Shown: in pieces, positions 1-10,273 of the stretch
Position numbering within the stretch: position 1 is the first letter of the stretch
Layout of the letters: every line of letters starts with the position of its first letter
NCBI RefSeq assembly: GCF_001435445.1
Contig: NZ_AZDH01000027.1
Location: forward strand, 248,001-312,000
DNA from: Companilactobacillus kimchii DSM 13961 = JCM 10707
Lineage (GTDB): Bacteria; Bacillota; Bacilli; Lactobacillales; Lactobacillaceae
Direction of reading: 5' to 3'
DNA length: 64,000 bases
Made by a program: the position numbers and the translations under genes
The notes under the pieces: generated by a model
What the model saw: the letters and a program-made list of their open reading frames with translations, nothing else
What the model was told of the DNA's origin: nothing
Database searches by the model: none

Positions 1-10
1 TGATAATCTT

Positions 11-3000
11 TTAGGCAAACGCTGTACCTCCCTTTCCTTGGAACTTAGTCATCTTTCGATTAGATAAGCCAATTTTATCTAAAGCATTTGAAATGTCGTT
101 TAATGATGTGCCACCATTTGAAACATCAGAAGCCATTGAACCGTCAGCAATCTTGCTTAGCAATTTAACCATGATTTGGGTCATCATCAATTGTTGTTGT
201 TGATTGCTTTCAACTCTGGTCGTATCAATCGAGACTGATGTATTAGTATCATCGGGACCACCTATAGTGTCTTTGGCCTTTTGTAAAATTTGAACTGCTC
301 TCATTTTGTTATTTAGTGGAATCATAACTTCGGGACCAGCCTCACCACCAATAATACTTGTTGGTTTATTAATAAAACCACCATCATACATTAGTCTTGG
401 ACCAGAAGGTCCACTAGCTGAACCACGCCATTCACCATACTTTCCGTTGTAGCCCATACCCATATCAGAACGCCATGTAGCATCGTTAAATAACGCAATC
501 AACTGATCCAATGGATTGTGGATATTAGTATGTCCTGGCATAGCGTAGTTTAAGAAGGTTGGTAGGATATATTGAAGGATACCAGTTGATGGTGTACCAG
601 CTTTTGCATTGCTGTCCCAGTTATTAGTAACGTTAGGATCACCACCTGATTCATTGGCGATGATACGTTCAATCATGTCCACATTGAAGTCCGTAATTTG
701 TTGGTGCATATAAGCAGCAGCCGCTTTAATCATTGGACCATATGCTTTAGCTGGTCTAGCACCACCAGCTCCACTAAAGTCCATATCTGCTAATGTTTTC
801 TTAAATGGCTCTGCAATAGCCTTTAGGAAACCATTTGAAATAGCATTTCCGAAACGACTAATAAACTCATTTCCACTAAAGCTAGCCTTCTCAAAGTAAG
901 GTTTCTTTAAAAATGGAACTGGGTCTTTTTTTAATTCATCTAAATGTTCAAAGACATAATCAGTCATATCTTCGGAAGTTTTATTTGTATCTCCCTTACC
1001 ATTTGCATGGTGTGGAAGGTTAGCTACCATTCCCATAAATTGCTCTGATAAATGATGCGGAAGGATTGCTGTATCAGCGCCTAAATAGCGAACTTCTTCG
1101 CCTTTTAAACCAACTGGATAAATTCCATTAGCTTTGTCATAAGCAAGCTCATATCCTTGCTCACCAACAACAGCTAAATTACCACCAGGAGTACCAGCAG
1201 TACCAACAGCATATTTAGCCATGTTTAATGACTTACCACCGAAATCAGTAATGACTGAATTAATTCCGCCAATACCTTTATTAACTTCTGAAATGACCTT
1301 ACTTAGTGATTTACTTGCAAGGCCAGGTAACGAATTGAAAGCAGTCTTAAATGTGCTTGTAACAGATTTTAACCATGAACTCCATTTCTTTAAATAGTCG
1401 CTAGAAAAGCTAGTTTCTTTCTTAGAAATGGCATTCATTTTAGAACTGTAATTACTTACAACTTTGGCTAATGCGTTCTTTTCCTCGGAACCTGTATTAG
1501 CCCACACATCTTTCCAGGACTTATCAAAGTTAGTCTTGAATGATTTTAGGGCGTCCACGATATTATCCGTATCAGTCTTGAAATCTTTATCGAAGGTAAC
1601 ATCAGAAGTTGCCTTATTAGCTTCAGCTATTTGAGACCTTAAAACCTTACCAATATTGTTACTATTTAAAGTCTTGGTTAAGTTTTTGATATCTTTATCC
1701 AAACTAGCGAATGGATCGGATTTACTATACATTCTAGTAAATTTATTAAGCTCTTGAAAAGCCTTTTGAACATCTCTGATTGGTCTAGCGAATTTAGACC
1801 ACGTCTTTGTATTGTCCTTAATACTGTGAGATAACTTATCAAACTGACTGTAGAGTCTGTCTTTCTTTAGTTGTTTGTATAAATTACCTAAACGATTAGA
1901 AAGTTTAGATTTCTTTAACGTGGCTTCTAAGTTCTTTAAATCTTTATTAAGACTTTCAAATGGATCTTTTTTCATAGACTTAGTGAAAGATGAAAGCTTC
2001 TTAAACGCACCAGCTACATTATTAACTGGTTTAGCAAAACTAGTCCATGCCTTAGCATCTTTCTTAATGCTGTCAGACATCTTCTTAAATGTGTCTGCTA
2101 ACTTATTTTTCTTTAAAGCCTTATCCATCTTATTTAACTGCTGAGTTAAATCATTCTTTTTTAACGTCTTATGCAAAGACACTAAATCTTTATTGAATGC
2201 TGAAAATGGATCTTTCTTCATTGATTTAGTAAATGAATTTAAACTCTTAAATGATTTACCAACAGTTTCAATAGGTTTTGCTAATTTGGTCCAACTCTTA
2301 GTAGAACCAGAAATTGACTTGTCAATCTTTGATAATTCTTTGGCTGGACTATTTTTCTTAAGATTACTCTTTAAATCTTTAATAGCTTTTTCGTAATCTT
2401 TGATAGCTGGCACCATATCTTTAACATTCTTAATATCTGTTTTAGATACATGTGTCGTTGCTACATCCTGAATTGCTTTAGAAGTGGAAGTCTTCTTAGG
2501 AGGCTCATTAATACTATCTTTAGCTTTTTTTGCTCTTTTAGCTAAAGCCTCATATTTTTTGGCATCAGCTTCAGCTTTTTTCATTTCTTTAAGATCAGTA
2601 CCCTGTTCATTAGCAGAAATACCAGGAGTTACCATATTACTCTTAAATCGATTGGCACGTTTCTTAGCTGATGCTGCTAACTGGTCATAATATTTACTTG
2701 TGCCTTTTTTAGCTGTCGGATCGTCTGGATGATATAACCATTTTTGAAACGCAGGAGCAGCAGATTTACCAAGTTGATCACCAATAGTAGAACCTAGTAA
2801 TGCACCAGGTGCTCCACCTAAAACTCCACCAATTCCTGCTCCTAAGGTCGTACCAATGGCTCCACCGATACTTTTTACCTTTTGAGTTTGTGTCTTAGCC
2901 TTGATTGCACCCACAATGTCCATACCGGCTAATGCAGCAGTTGCTCCAATGGATAACTTAGTGCCTAGCGATAGTCCAAGTGCTGAACCTTTACTTTCAA

Positions 3001-5664
3001 TTGCTCCACTATCCATTTTTGAAGTAATTCCTTGTGTAAGGTTTTCACCAGTTTTTTCGCCAACTTCACTGGCAGCATTTTGAATTTCTGAGTTCTTAAG
3101 TTTCTTACTTAATCCACCAAAAGCATCTGCAACATCATTGATTTTAACTGCAAAATTAGCTACTTTATCAGCTACCCAAATACCAGCTAATAGACCGCCA
3201 ATAGTTTTGAGAGCTTGTTCATGTTTAGCAATGCCAGACACAAATTGATTCAAAACTTTTAGTGGGTCTTCGGCCTTTTTACCATTGGTATGAACTAAGC
3301 CAAAAGCTGTGCCAATAATCTTTAAAGTGCCTGCAAACATATCCCAAGCACCAATAGCAATATCTTTAGTAATTGTTCCTAATGAACCTGTAATACCTTT
3401 TAGATCATTCGAATGTTTGCCTAAGTAAGTGAAGAAGTCAGCTACTTTATCAGTTAGATTTCCAACCCATTTGCCAACACCTTTTACAGCGTTTTCAAAC
3501 TTTTTAGTACCTGCTGCTTTAGCTAGCTTATCACCAATTTCTGTAATGGCTGGCAATGCAGCACTTGAAATAGTCATGGTAATAGCATTGACAGATTGCT
3601 TTAATCTATCTAATGCAACTTTACCTGTTTCACTATTCTTTTTAGATAGCTTTCCAACGTAATCATTTTTAGCAGAATCAGCAACCTTTTGATTCAATTC
3701 ACCAAGTTGCTTAGCATTTTCAGCCAAGATTAAACCGGCTTGTTGACCTGTTGTACCAAATAAATCATGGAAAATATCGGTTTGCTTGTTCTTACCCATG
3801 CCTTGCATTTTGTCATGTAATAGACTGAAAATGTCAGTCATGGACTTCATATTACCTTTATTATCGGTAAAGTCTTTTGTACTTAGTCCCAATTCTTGAA
3901 GTGCAGAAGCACCTGTCTTAGTTGGCGAGATTAAACTATTAATTGCTTTTCGCAGACCTGTACCAGCCTTGTCTGCTTCTCAATTATGTTATCGTAAAGG
4001 CTCTTTATCCTTTACTTCTTATGCTTTCGCATAAGTTCAGACTATATCTCGGTCTCCAACTTTACTTGCTGAGATCTCCCGCCTTCGTGGATATTTCTCC
4101 ATACAAAAAGAGCACCAATTAAGTGCTCTTTGTTTAGGTTACTTTATCTAGTCGTTACGCCTTCCGAAAGTTTCCTATTCGGCTTGGTTCGGGATCAACA
4201 TATGATTATCTAAGAATTCATTTACTACTTTTCTAACATTAATCACGTAGTCTTCCCCGAATTAACGGAATTCTTTTTCAAAAGTATTTCTACTTAAGCG
4301 GCCAGTTTCCAAAGCCCATTATTACTTAAGATACCCATCGCACTAGAAGTTTCACTTAAACTAAATCCAGCTTGATGAGCAGTTGAGCCAACATACGACA
4401 TACCAACACCCAAGTCACTAAATCCTGTGGCTGTCATATCGGCTGCATATGCTAAATCATTAACAGCAATCTTAGTATTCTTGATCATTCCTGCTGTGGA
4501 ATTAGTACGCATACCGAATGCTTCAAGTGTTTGGGATGAAACTTTAACAACATCTTTAAAATCATCACCAGAAGCTACAGAAGCCTGTAATTCAGACTTC
4601 ATAGCACCCAATGCTTGGTTAGTGTCATATCCACGCTTGATTAAGTCTTCGTATCCATCTGCAATCTCTTGTTGTGACTTACCATACTTTAAAGCATACT
4701 TTTGACCGTCTTCTTGCATTCTAGATACGTTCTTAGTAGCTTCCACTACCTTTTCGCCACCAGTTTCAGCCAGGTTAGTAATCTGTTTGTAGCTATTTTC
4801 AAGTTCAACAGATTTTTTAGCACCACTAACGAACATAGCAGTAACTGCTGCACCCGCTATACCTGCCGTCATAGCCATATTCTTCATATGACTAATGCTA
4901 TTCTTTATACTGCTATTCATATTGCCAATAGCGGTTTTAGAAGTAGCGGCTGCTTGTCTGATTCCAGTGAAATGTGTACCCATTCCACCAAGTTCAGAAC
5001 CTAACTCACGATAGCGAGTACGACTTTTAGCAATTTCAGTACCAAGTTCATTAACACGTTTAGCCTGTGTAGCATATTCCTTAGAGGTTGCACCAGACTC
5101 ATTTTTAACACGTTCTAGCTCACTTGATTCCTTTGAATACAAAGAGTTGAGTTCTTGAATACGTGTCTTCAGTGCCGTTCTTTCGGTCGCTGATGCCTTA
5201 ATTTCTTTGCCTTCAGCTTTGTAACGCTCAACAAGTGATTGAGAAATGTTCTTAGCATTTTCCATTGCTTGCTTTTGGTCTTTAATACCAGTCGTATACA
5301 AGTCCAAGGTAGATTTGGCACGTTCTTGTTGCATAACCATGTTATTTAATTGACGTGTAGCTGTATTGACCTGATTAGTATATTGACTAAATTTTTGACT
5401 ACCTTCTGTAGTAGTTCTATCGAGATTACTCATTTCAGACTTTAATCGATTAAGATAATTAGTCTGTCCTTCAATAGCTCGCCCTAATCCTTCGGCCTTT
5501 GCTTGATACGCTGATTGATAATCACCGTTAGCACGTTGAACTTGCTCATTAATCTTCCACTCAGACGTTAACGCCTTAACTTGATTTCTTAGAGACTGGA
5601 GGGAGCCTTCAGCTTGAATTGAATCAATATGGATACCTGTATTCAGTTCCATATCTTTTGCCAT
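11..5664 (-). CDS. Phage tail tape measure protein, split by a group I intron
   Basis: This gene sets siphovirus tail length and contributes to DNA ejection. It is in two exons: 5664-4313 and 3980-11. Joining them gives 5,322 nt, or 1,773 codons plus stop, in one frame. Unspliced, exon 1 runs into a TAA at 4294-4296 just after the intron starts. Exon 1 is coiled coil plus the TP901-type tape measure core, and the core continues across the junction. The middle has hydrophobic segments and about three copies of a ~84-residue repeat. Near the C terminus is a lytic transglycosylase-like segment with IIANESGGDPN and GILQY motifs, followed by a conserved tail-protein ending. The start at 5664 follows an AAAGGAGG ribosome site. 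It lies directly after the tail chaperone genes, as usual. The splicing model is inferred from sequence; the protein family is clear. Confidence 0.93.
1690..2430 (-). repeat. Tandem ~84-residue repeats inside the tape measure protein
   Basis: Three related units each hold a W-[TS]-x-[LF]-A-[KR]-P motif, then a KSMKKDPF-like block, then a lysine-rich helix with LKKN-type repeats. The DPF blocks lie near 2210, 1960 and 1705, a period of about 250 bp. The last copy is more diverged (YSKSDPF). Repeat number in tape measure genes can scale with tail length. Confidence 0.75.
3981..4312 (-). ncRNA. Group I self-splicing intron without ORF, in the tape measure gene
   Basis: This 332-nt insert sits inside the tape measure frame. 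The 5' exon ends in U (4313) and the intron ends in G (3981), the group I hallmarks. The exon GGCU (4316-4313) pairs with intron GGCC (4303-4300) to form P1 with the U.G wobble at the splice site. Core elements are visible on the minus strand: ACGACTAGA (4155-4147, P7/R-like), GAGATATAGTCT (4050-4039, S-like), a P9 hairpin with a GAAA tetraloop (4035-4018) and another hairpin (4015-3994). A hairpin at 4131-4107 is followed by a U run on the minus strand and fills a peripheral position. No homing endonuclease is encoded. Ligated exons read G-L-E-A-D across the junction, which suits the TMP core. Subgroup IA is likely but not proven. Confidence 0.9.
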
Positions 5665-5670
5665 TTATAT

Positions 5671-6308
5671 TTATCCTCCTTTCTCTAAAATTGAGGAAAC
5701 ACCACCCGTTTTTATAAAGTCAGTCAAACTCATTGGGCCAACAGAATTATTAGGGTTATTAGATTCACGTTTATCGTCTAAAATTTCTGCAAGTACAAAA
5801 AATGGCTGGGATTCAACTGTTTCTAGGTCCCAACCTGTTTCTTGCATAATTTGTTTTTCGTAATTTAAGAAATCTTGATAGACGGTAAAAGGATCTACTT
5901 GCTCCTCTTGTGTGGCTTTTTTGGGTCAATATCCTCATCATCCGAAGTAACACCGTGAGCGATTCGACCTGCCAAAGCACCCGTTTCTGATGTAGTCATG
6001 TCGTCAAGCATTGATACTTGCTTAGGATTTAGTTTCAAAATTTCCTTAATAAAATTAACGGGAACATTTTGTAAATCTAATGCAGCCTTAGAAGCTGTAT
6101 CGAAGCTGTTCATAATTTGCTCAGCAACTTCACGTTCCCCCAAATCTTTAGTTTCAATGTTGTCTGTTTCATCAGCTACAGCCATCATATTTTTGTTCTT
6201 ATTACTTAAATTTGTGTAATATGCGTAAGAAAGTCTCAAATTTTTGTTACTTTTCTTGACCGTAAAGCGGCGGCCGAACGCATTGATGTATACGAATTCT
6301 TTAGACAT
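5671..6308 (-). CDS. Tail assembly chaperone, -1 frameshift (G-T type) product
   Basis: This is the long form of the tail assembly chaperone. Ribosomes read 131 codons of the short gene, slip -1 at A-AAA-AAG (5922-5916), and continue in the other frame from 5916 to the TAA at 5671-5673, for about 212 residues. The downstream frame is open and acidic (it begins ATQEEQVDPF) and ends eight bases before the tape measure start. It has no convincing start codon of its own. In lambda-like tails the G and GT proteins wrap the tape measure protein during assembly. The frameshift is inferred from the slippery site, the position and the open downstream frame. Confidence 0.82.
5895..6308 (-). CDS. Tail assembly chaperone, short form (G-like)
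   Basis: This 137-residue protein is made when no frameshift occurs. It begins MSKEFVYINAFGRRF, typical of Gram-positive siphophage tail chaperones, and ends in a lysine-rich tail just after the slippery heptamer. It sits between the major tail protein and the tape measure gene. It should bind the tape measure protein and help tail-tube polymerisation. The excess of short over long form is normally set by slippage efficiency. Confidence 0.82.
   Translation of the reverse strand: MSKEFVYINAFGRRFTVKKSNKNLRLSYAYYTNLSNKNKNMMAVADETDNIETKDLGEREVAEQIMNSFDTASKAALDLQNVPVNFIKEILKLNPKQVSMLDDMTTSETGALAGRIAHGVTSDDEDIDPKKPHKRSK
5916..5922 (-). promoter_or_regulatory. Programmed -1 frameshift slippery heptamer
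   Basis: A AAA AAG lies in the correct phase (CCA AAA AAG) near the end of the short chaperone frame. Slippage by one base leads into an 82-codon open frame ending at 5671. The motif is one of the most efficient bacterial -1 slippery sequences. Confidence 0.82.
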
Positions 6309-6337
6309 TGATTAATCTTTCCCTTCTATTTTCCTAT

Positions 6338-6967
6338 TTAAGCAGTTGGTGTACCTGAAACATTTGAAGCAGGAGTGGCACCATCTGTTGTTAGTGGCAT
6401 ACCAAAGATTTTTGTTTCCCACTTGCCTGCATCGTAATTTTTCCCATCCTCTAAGGCTTCAAAGTATGCAAATCCATCAGAATCACGATCAGTAGCACTA
6501 AATGTAAGTTGTTCTTGATCATAAACAGTTGTATTTGTGTTCGTCTTTGGAGCAACGGTAGTAAGATGAAATCTTCCTTTAACTAAAGCTAAATGAGCAC
6601 CAATGCTTTCATCTGTTGCGTCATGTGAAATCATTTCAAACACACAATATGGTGATTCTGTTTTCTTACCAATACCAGAAATACCACCGTCAAAAGTTGT
6701 CATTCCTAAAATCTTTTGTCTGATCTCTTGTGGAATTGCGTTAGCAATAAATGCTACTGAAATAGCACCATGTCCCTTAGAACCTGCTTTCCATTCTTGA
6801 TCAGACCCATAAATAGGTGTGATAGTTGGTGATAAATTTGAAATTGTTGCACTAACTACTGAACCCTTTGTTTTAGGTTCAATTGTAAAAATATTTTCCT
6901 TGTCGATTGTTTCGGTGTTATCGGTATAGATACCGATACGTGCTGATTCAAAACCTGATAATGCCAT
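6338..6967 (-). CDS. Major tail tube protein
   Basis: This 209-residue protein forms the stacked rings of the tail tube. It resembles the phi13/TP901-1 type major tail proteins: it starts MALSGFESARIGIYTDN, has the mixed beta pattern of the family, and has GKWETKIFG near the end. It lies between the tail-completion genes and the tail chaperone, its standard place. The start is preceded by AGGTCATTTAA, a moderate ribosome site one base from the upstream gene's stop. Confidence 0.88.
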   Translation of the reverse strand: MALSGFESARIGIYTDNTETIDKENIFTIEPKTKGSVVSATISNLSPTITPIYGSDQEWKAGSKGHGAISVAFIANAIPQEIRQKILGMTTFDGGISGIGKKTESPYCVFEMISHDATDESIGAHLALVKGRFHLTTVAPKTNTNTTVYDQEQLTFSATDRDSDGFAYFEALEDGKNYDAGKWETKIFGMPLTTDGATPASNVSGTPTA

Positions 6968-7333
6968 TTAAATGACCTCCGTTTTTTCGTATTTCATTGT
7001 TCTAGTCAAAAAGCCCGTATCTGGATCAACGTCCGGATATGAGTCGTATTGATAGAACCAATTTTTTTCTAATTCTTGATTAATGATTGATTCTGTAATA
7101 TCTGGAATAGTATCTCCACGATAGAAAATCTGTATTTCTATCCTGCTTTCTTTAGTGGTAGAAACATCACTAGCTCGACCTGAGTAGATGCTGTTAATCT
7201 CAGATATAAGAATCGTTGTTTCGTCAACTTCTGTGTAATCTTGGGGAATATTTTGGGTAAAAAAATAGGACGGGTTAATTTTCAACTCATCCGCTCGTTT
7301 AAGCAAAATATCCTTAACTTTTTTGGTAATCAT
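6968..7333 (-). CDS. Tail terminator / minor tail component (DUF806-like)
   Basis: This 121-residue protein starts MITKKVKDILLKRADELKIN. Length and position directly upstream of the major tail gene match the tail-terminator group that caps the tube (gpU-like; DUF806 in lactobacilli). The family name is from memory of similar phage proteins. The role is inferred mainly from gene order. Confidence 0.75.
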   Translation of the reverse strand: MITKKVKDILLKRADELKINPSYFFTQNIPQDYTEVDETTILISEINSIYSGRASDVSTTKESRIEIQIFYRGDTIPDITESIINQELEKNWFYQYDSYPDVDPDTGFLTRTMKYEKTEVI

Positions 7334-7334
7334 G

Positions 7335-7769
7335 CTAGTCTCCTAACATTTCTTTGTATTTTTTAACTTCTGCTGCTAAGACTAGGGCTTTTGTTTCATT
7401 TATAGTTCGTTCTTGAAAATGTAGTCCTGGAACATATTTAGTGGTGTGTTCACTGGCACCTTTACCACCATGAGCCATATAGCCGTCATTAAGGATTCTA
7501 GCTACATAGCCAGAATGACCAGGAGTGTTCTTGAAGCCTACATAAGTAGCACCATCAGCGCCCTTATATTTAAGACTGATGTCATCTGCTAATTTGATAT
7601 TTGATCTACGTGTGTGTGGACCCTTATGTAAACTACTGTTCAAATTATTTTCAAGACTCTCTTTATAAACTTCCGCTCCCGCTTTAGTCATAGCTTTCTT
7701 TTGACTAGGAGTTAAAGATAAATTAGATAGTTCCCTTTCTAACTTTTCAAGACCCTCAAGAAATTCCAA
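7335..7769 (-). CDS. HK97 gp10-type tail completion protein
   Basis: This 144-residue protein has the features of the HK97-gp10 family: an N-terminal helix, then the TYVGFKNTPGHSGYVARILNDG stretch (split here only by reading it as one block of the family), then HFQERTINET near the end. It joins the tail to the head connector. It overlaps the upstream head-closure gene by 14 bases, suggesting translational coupling. Confidence 0.82.
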   Translation of the reverse strand: MEFLEGLEKLERELSNLSLTPSQKKAMTKAGAEVYKESLENNLNSSLHKGPHTRRSNIKLADDISLKYKGADGATYVGFKNTPGHSGYVARILNDGYMAHGGKGASEHTTKYVPGLHFQERTINETKALVLAAEVKKYKEMLGD

Positions 7770-8118
7770 TTTTATCTATTTTCTTTAGAGTTATTAAATC
7801 AAAAGAACGTGGTGAATCGTCAAAGTCAGGGGAACTACCAACTAATTGATACAACTGGTCCTTAAAACGTGCGTATTTAACACCTTTTAAACCATCTGAC
7901 TGATGTCTAATGATTAACACTAAGTCAAAAGTATTCGGCGAACCTAAAAGAGTAATCTGTTGTGTCATCGACATTGTATATATTCCACACCAAAGATTTT
8001 TAATTTCTTTAAAATCTGGTCTATTAGTTCCTTGTGGTGTTTCTACGAATCCTGCTTTGCCTAAACTAACTCGATACTTCAATCTACTAGGATTGATGTT
8101 CTGAACCATCGGCCTCAC
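7756..8118 (-). CDS. Head closure / head-tail adaptor protein
   Basis: This 120-residue protein resembles the SPP1 gp16-like head-tail joining family. It is rich in beta strands, with NRPDFKEIKNLWCGIY and a C-terminal FDLITLKKIDKI. It closes the connector after DNA packaging. It may start at GTG 8118 or at ATG 8109; the GTGAGG upstream of the ATG could be the ribosome site. It overlaps both neighbours. Confidence 0.8.
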   Translation of the reverse strand: MRPMVQNINPSRLKYRVSLGKAGFVETPQGTNRPDFKEIKNLWCGIYTMSMTQQITLLGSPNTFDLVLIIRHQSDGLKGVKYARFKDQLYQLVGSSPDFDDSPRSFDLITLKKIDKIGIS

Positions 8119-8440
8119 GTCTTTCTTTTTCTTTTAAATACTTACCTCGTAATTGAGCAATAATTGAATTACCAGTCATATCAACTGTATTGACACGTCC
8201 GGTCATACCAGATGATCTAAAAGTATAATATGAGCTTGCCAAAGCGATTACAGCAATCTCATAAGACTGTTTAACAGAATCAAGCTCATAAAATCCTTTC
8301 ATAAGCCCGTCATCACTACCAATTGCTCCTTTAATATAACTTTCGGCAGCAGTTAAATTACGATTCAAAATCGTATCGTCTTCTTCGTCAGGATCAAGTC
8401 TTAAACTTAATTTCAAGTCGCTTAATAGTGAATCATCCAT
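8087..8440 (-). CDS. Head-tail connector protein (HK97 gp6-like)
   Basis: This 117-residue, mostly helical protein starts MDDSLLSDLKLSLRLDPDEE, a typical opening for HK97 gp6-like connectors that form a ring under the portal. It contains LTAAESYIKGAIG and an aromatic YTFRSSG stretch found in the family. It starts two bases after the capsid gene ends and overlaps the head-closure gene. Confidence 0.83.
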   Translation of the reverse strand: MDDSLLSDLKLSLRLDPDEEDDTILNRNLTAAESYIKGAIGSDDGLMKGFYELDSVKQSYEIAVIALASSYYTFRSSGMTGRVNTVDMTGNSIIAQLRGKYLKEKERREADGSEHQS

Positions 8441-8442
8441 GA

Positions 8443-9678
8443 TTACTTACCAGCTGCAGTCTGAGTACCAACATTAGAAGCATCAGCAGCAGCAGCGGTT
8501 TTATTATCAACTGTTAAGAAATAACCGGCGTTTTCATCAGCCTTAACGATGTCATAACGAGTACCAACTTGAAGGTATTGACCGTAGACAGTATCATCAA
8601 CCCATCTAGCAGTAATTTGTGCACGATCGGCATAGAAAACGGCACGACTCAAATCGCCAATAAATGCATGAGCATCGCCCTTAGCACCAAATAGATCATC
8701 ATCAATTTTAAATACTGGAATACCAAAAATAGATGTACCAGAAGCGGACTTAACATCAGTTTGTAATAGGTAACGACCGTTTCCGTCTTTTAAAGTGTCT
8801 AGCCATTGATAGAATGAACCTGTTGCAACGATTGAGCGGTTATATGCTTGATCCAAGTCAACGTTGTTAATATGTTTAATATCATCAAGTGTCTTAACAG
8901 TTAGTGGTTTAAATGATTCAAAGATTGCTGCAATATCAGCATTAGTTGTATTAATCTTTTGTTCATTAGCGTCATTTACTAGGAATGGAATCAAATCAAC
9001 AGCTGAATCATCGATGCTTTCTTGTGAAACTGGTTCGGCACCACGTCTGGTTTGAACTTTGTAACTAATTTCTGTGAAATTTGGTTTGGCTAGTTCAGGG
9101 TTCTTTTCTAATTCAGCAACTGTATTCAATTTAGCAGTAGCCTTCTTACGGATTGGATATGAACCAGTAGCAGTATTGACAGACTTATGATTTACAAAGC
9201 TACCTAAATCCACAACAGTTTTTACTTCATCTTGTGGAATGTAAGAAATTGATGTAGGAATTGTTGGATTAACATCAGCGGATTTAATACCATCTAGTGC
9301 ATCACGTGTTAATTCTGTTGGAATAATTAAATCTTTGTCCTTACCTTCTGTAAATCGAAGCTTGTCTGAACGAACTGTACCACCAGAATGTAGATAATCA
9401 TTAATAGCTGAACGCATTTCCTTTAACGGATCTTCATTACGGCTAATCTTTTTACCTTTTCCTTGTTCTGGGAATTTCTTTGAACGATCTTCTTTAACGT
9501 CATCCTTTAATTCACCCAATTCATCGGATAAATCATTAAGACTTTGATCTTGTTTGAAACTTCTAGTAAGTTCCTTAATTTCGTTAACCTTTTTGTCCTT
9601 GTCTTCTTGTGAATTATCCTTAGAGCGAATAAATTCTTGGGCTTCTTTAATTTGTTTTTGAAGTTCTTCTTTTGTCAT
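8443..9678 (-). CDS. Major capsid protein, HK97 fold
   Basis: The 411-residue precursor forms the icosahedral shell. Residues 1 to about 85 are a charged coiled coil, the scaffolding delta domain removed by the protease. The rest is the HK97-fold shell (TELTRDALDGIKSADVNPTI; SNVGTQTAAGK at the C terminus). Its start overlaps the protease gene. The ribosome site is a weak AGAATT-like stretch, so coupling to the protease is likely. Confidence 0.92.
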   Translation of the reverse strand: MTKEELQKQIKEAQEFIRSKDNSQEDKDKKVNEIKELTRSFKQDQSLNDLSDELGELKDDVKEDRSKKFPEQGKGKKISRNEDPLKEMRSAINDYLHSGGTVRSDKLRFTEGKDKDLIIPTELTRDALDGIKSADVNPTIPTSISYIPQDEVKTVVDLGSFVNHKSVNTATGSYPIRKKATAKLNTVAELEKNPELAKPNFTEISYKVQTRRGAEPVSQESIDDSAVDLIPFLVNDANEQKINTTNADIAAIFESFKPLTVKTLDDIKHINNVDLDQAYNRSIVATGSFYQWLDTLKDGNGRYLLQTDVKSASGTSIFGIPVFKIDDDLFGAKGDAHAFIGDLSRAVFYADRAQITARWVDDTVYGQYLQVGTRYDIVKADENAGYFLTVDNKTAAAADASNVGTQTAAGK

Positions 9679-10273
9679 ATAATTCTGTCTCCATTCTTAA
9701 AAGTTCCAATTCATTATTTAGATTGGAATCTTCTTTCTTATTTTTTTTGCTCTCAAATTCTGAAAGAGAGCGGTTTGAAACTGATGTTTCTCTATAAGCT
9801 GGCATTGGTGTAATTGATAGCTCAAATAAGTCACCAATCTGCGTAATATGACGTGTAGCGGTGTCTTCATCTAAGTCAGACCAATCATCATCATCAATAG
9901 TGAAACCAAAGCTACAGCCTTTTAAATTGCCATTTCTAACATTTTCAGCAACATCATTGCCAAGCGTTGTGTTAGGAATTTGAGCATTAAAAAACAGCCC
10001 TCTGTCATCTACTGAAAGTGACAAAGTGCTGCTATCCGCACGTGCTAAAATATTGTCCATATTATGGTTATAAAGCAGTTGTACGTTGCTCATATCCACA
10101 TCGTCTAATGCTGAACGATCAACGTACTCAATGAATCCGCCTAAGTTTTCACTTGGTTGGTCAAAAACAATTGCATATCCTGACAACGTATTAAAATTAT
10201 CATCTTCTGAGCGTTTTTCAATCTTAAAATTACTGTTATTGATCGCTCGTTGTTCCACTGTTTTCTTCGTCAT
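9647..10273 (-). CDS. Prohead maturation protease (HK97 family)
   Basis: This protein of about 208 residues cleaves the capsid delta domain during head maturation. FDQPSENLGGFIEYVDRSAL and LLYNHNMDNILAR are characteristic of the U35 prohead protease family; the His in YNHN and a Ser in the LKGCSFGF stretch match the usual catalytic positions. ATG 10273 is chosen because AAAGGAGGTGATAA lies just upstream; a longer frame from 10327 would run deep into the portal gene. It overlaps both the portal and the capsid genes. Confidence 0.88.
   Translation of the reverse strand: MTKKTVEQRAINNSNFKIEKRSEDDNFNTLSGYAIVFDQPSENLGGFIEYVDRSALDDVDMSNVQLLYNHNMDNILARADSSTLSLSVDDRGLFFNAQIPNTTLGNDVAENVRNGNLKGCSFGFTIDDDDWSDLDEDTATRHITQIGDLFELSITPMPAYRETSVSNRSLSEFESKKNKKEDSNLNNELELLRMETELYDKRRTSKTN

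Noticed and set aside
4294-4300. TAA at 4294 as the true end of a 456-residue protein
   Set aside because: The last five codons are intron sequence; the conserved tape measure core continues in the second exon and the summed exons are in frame.
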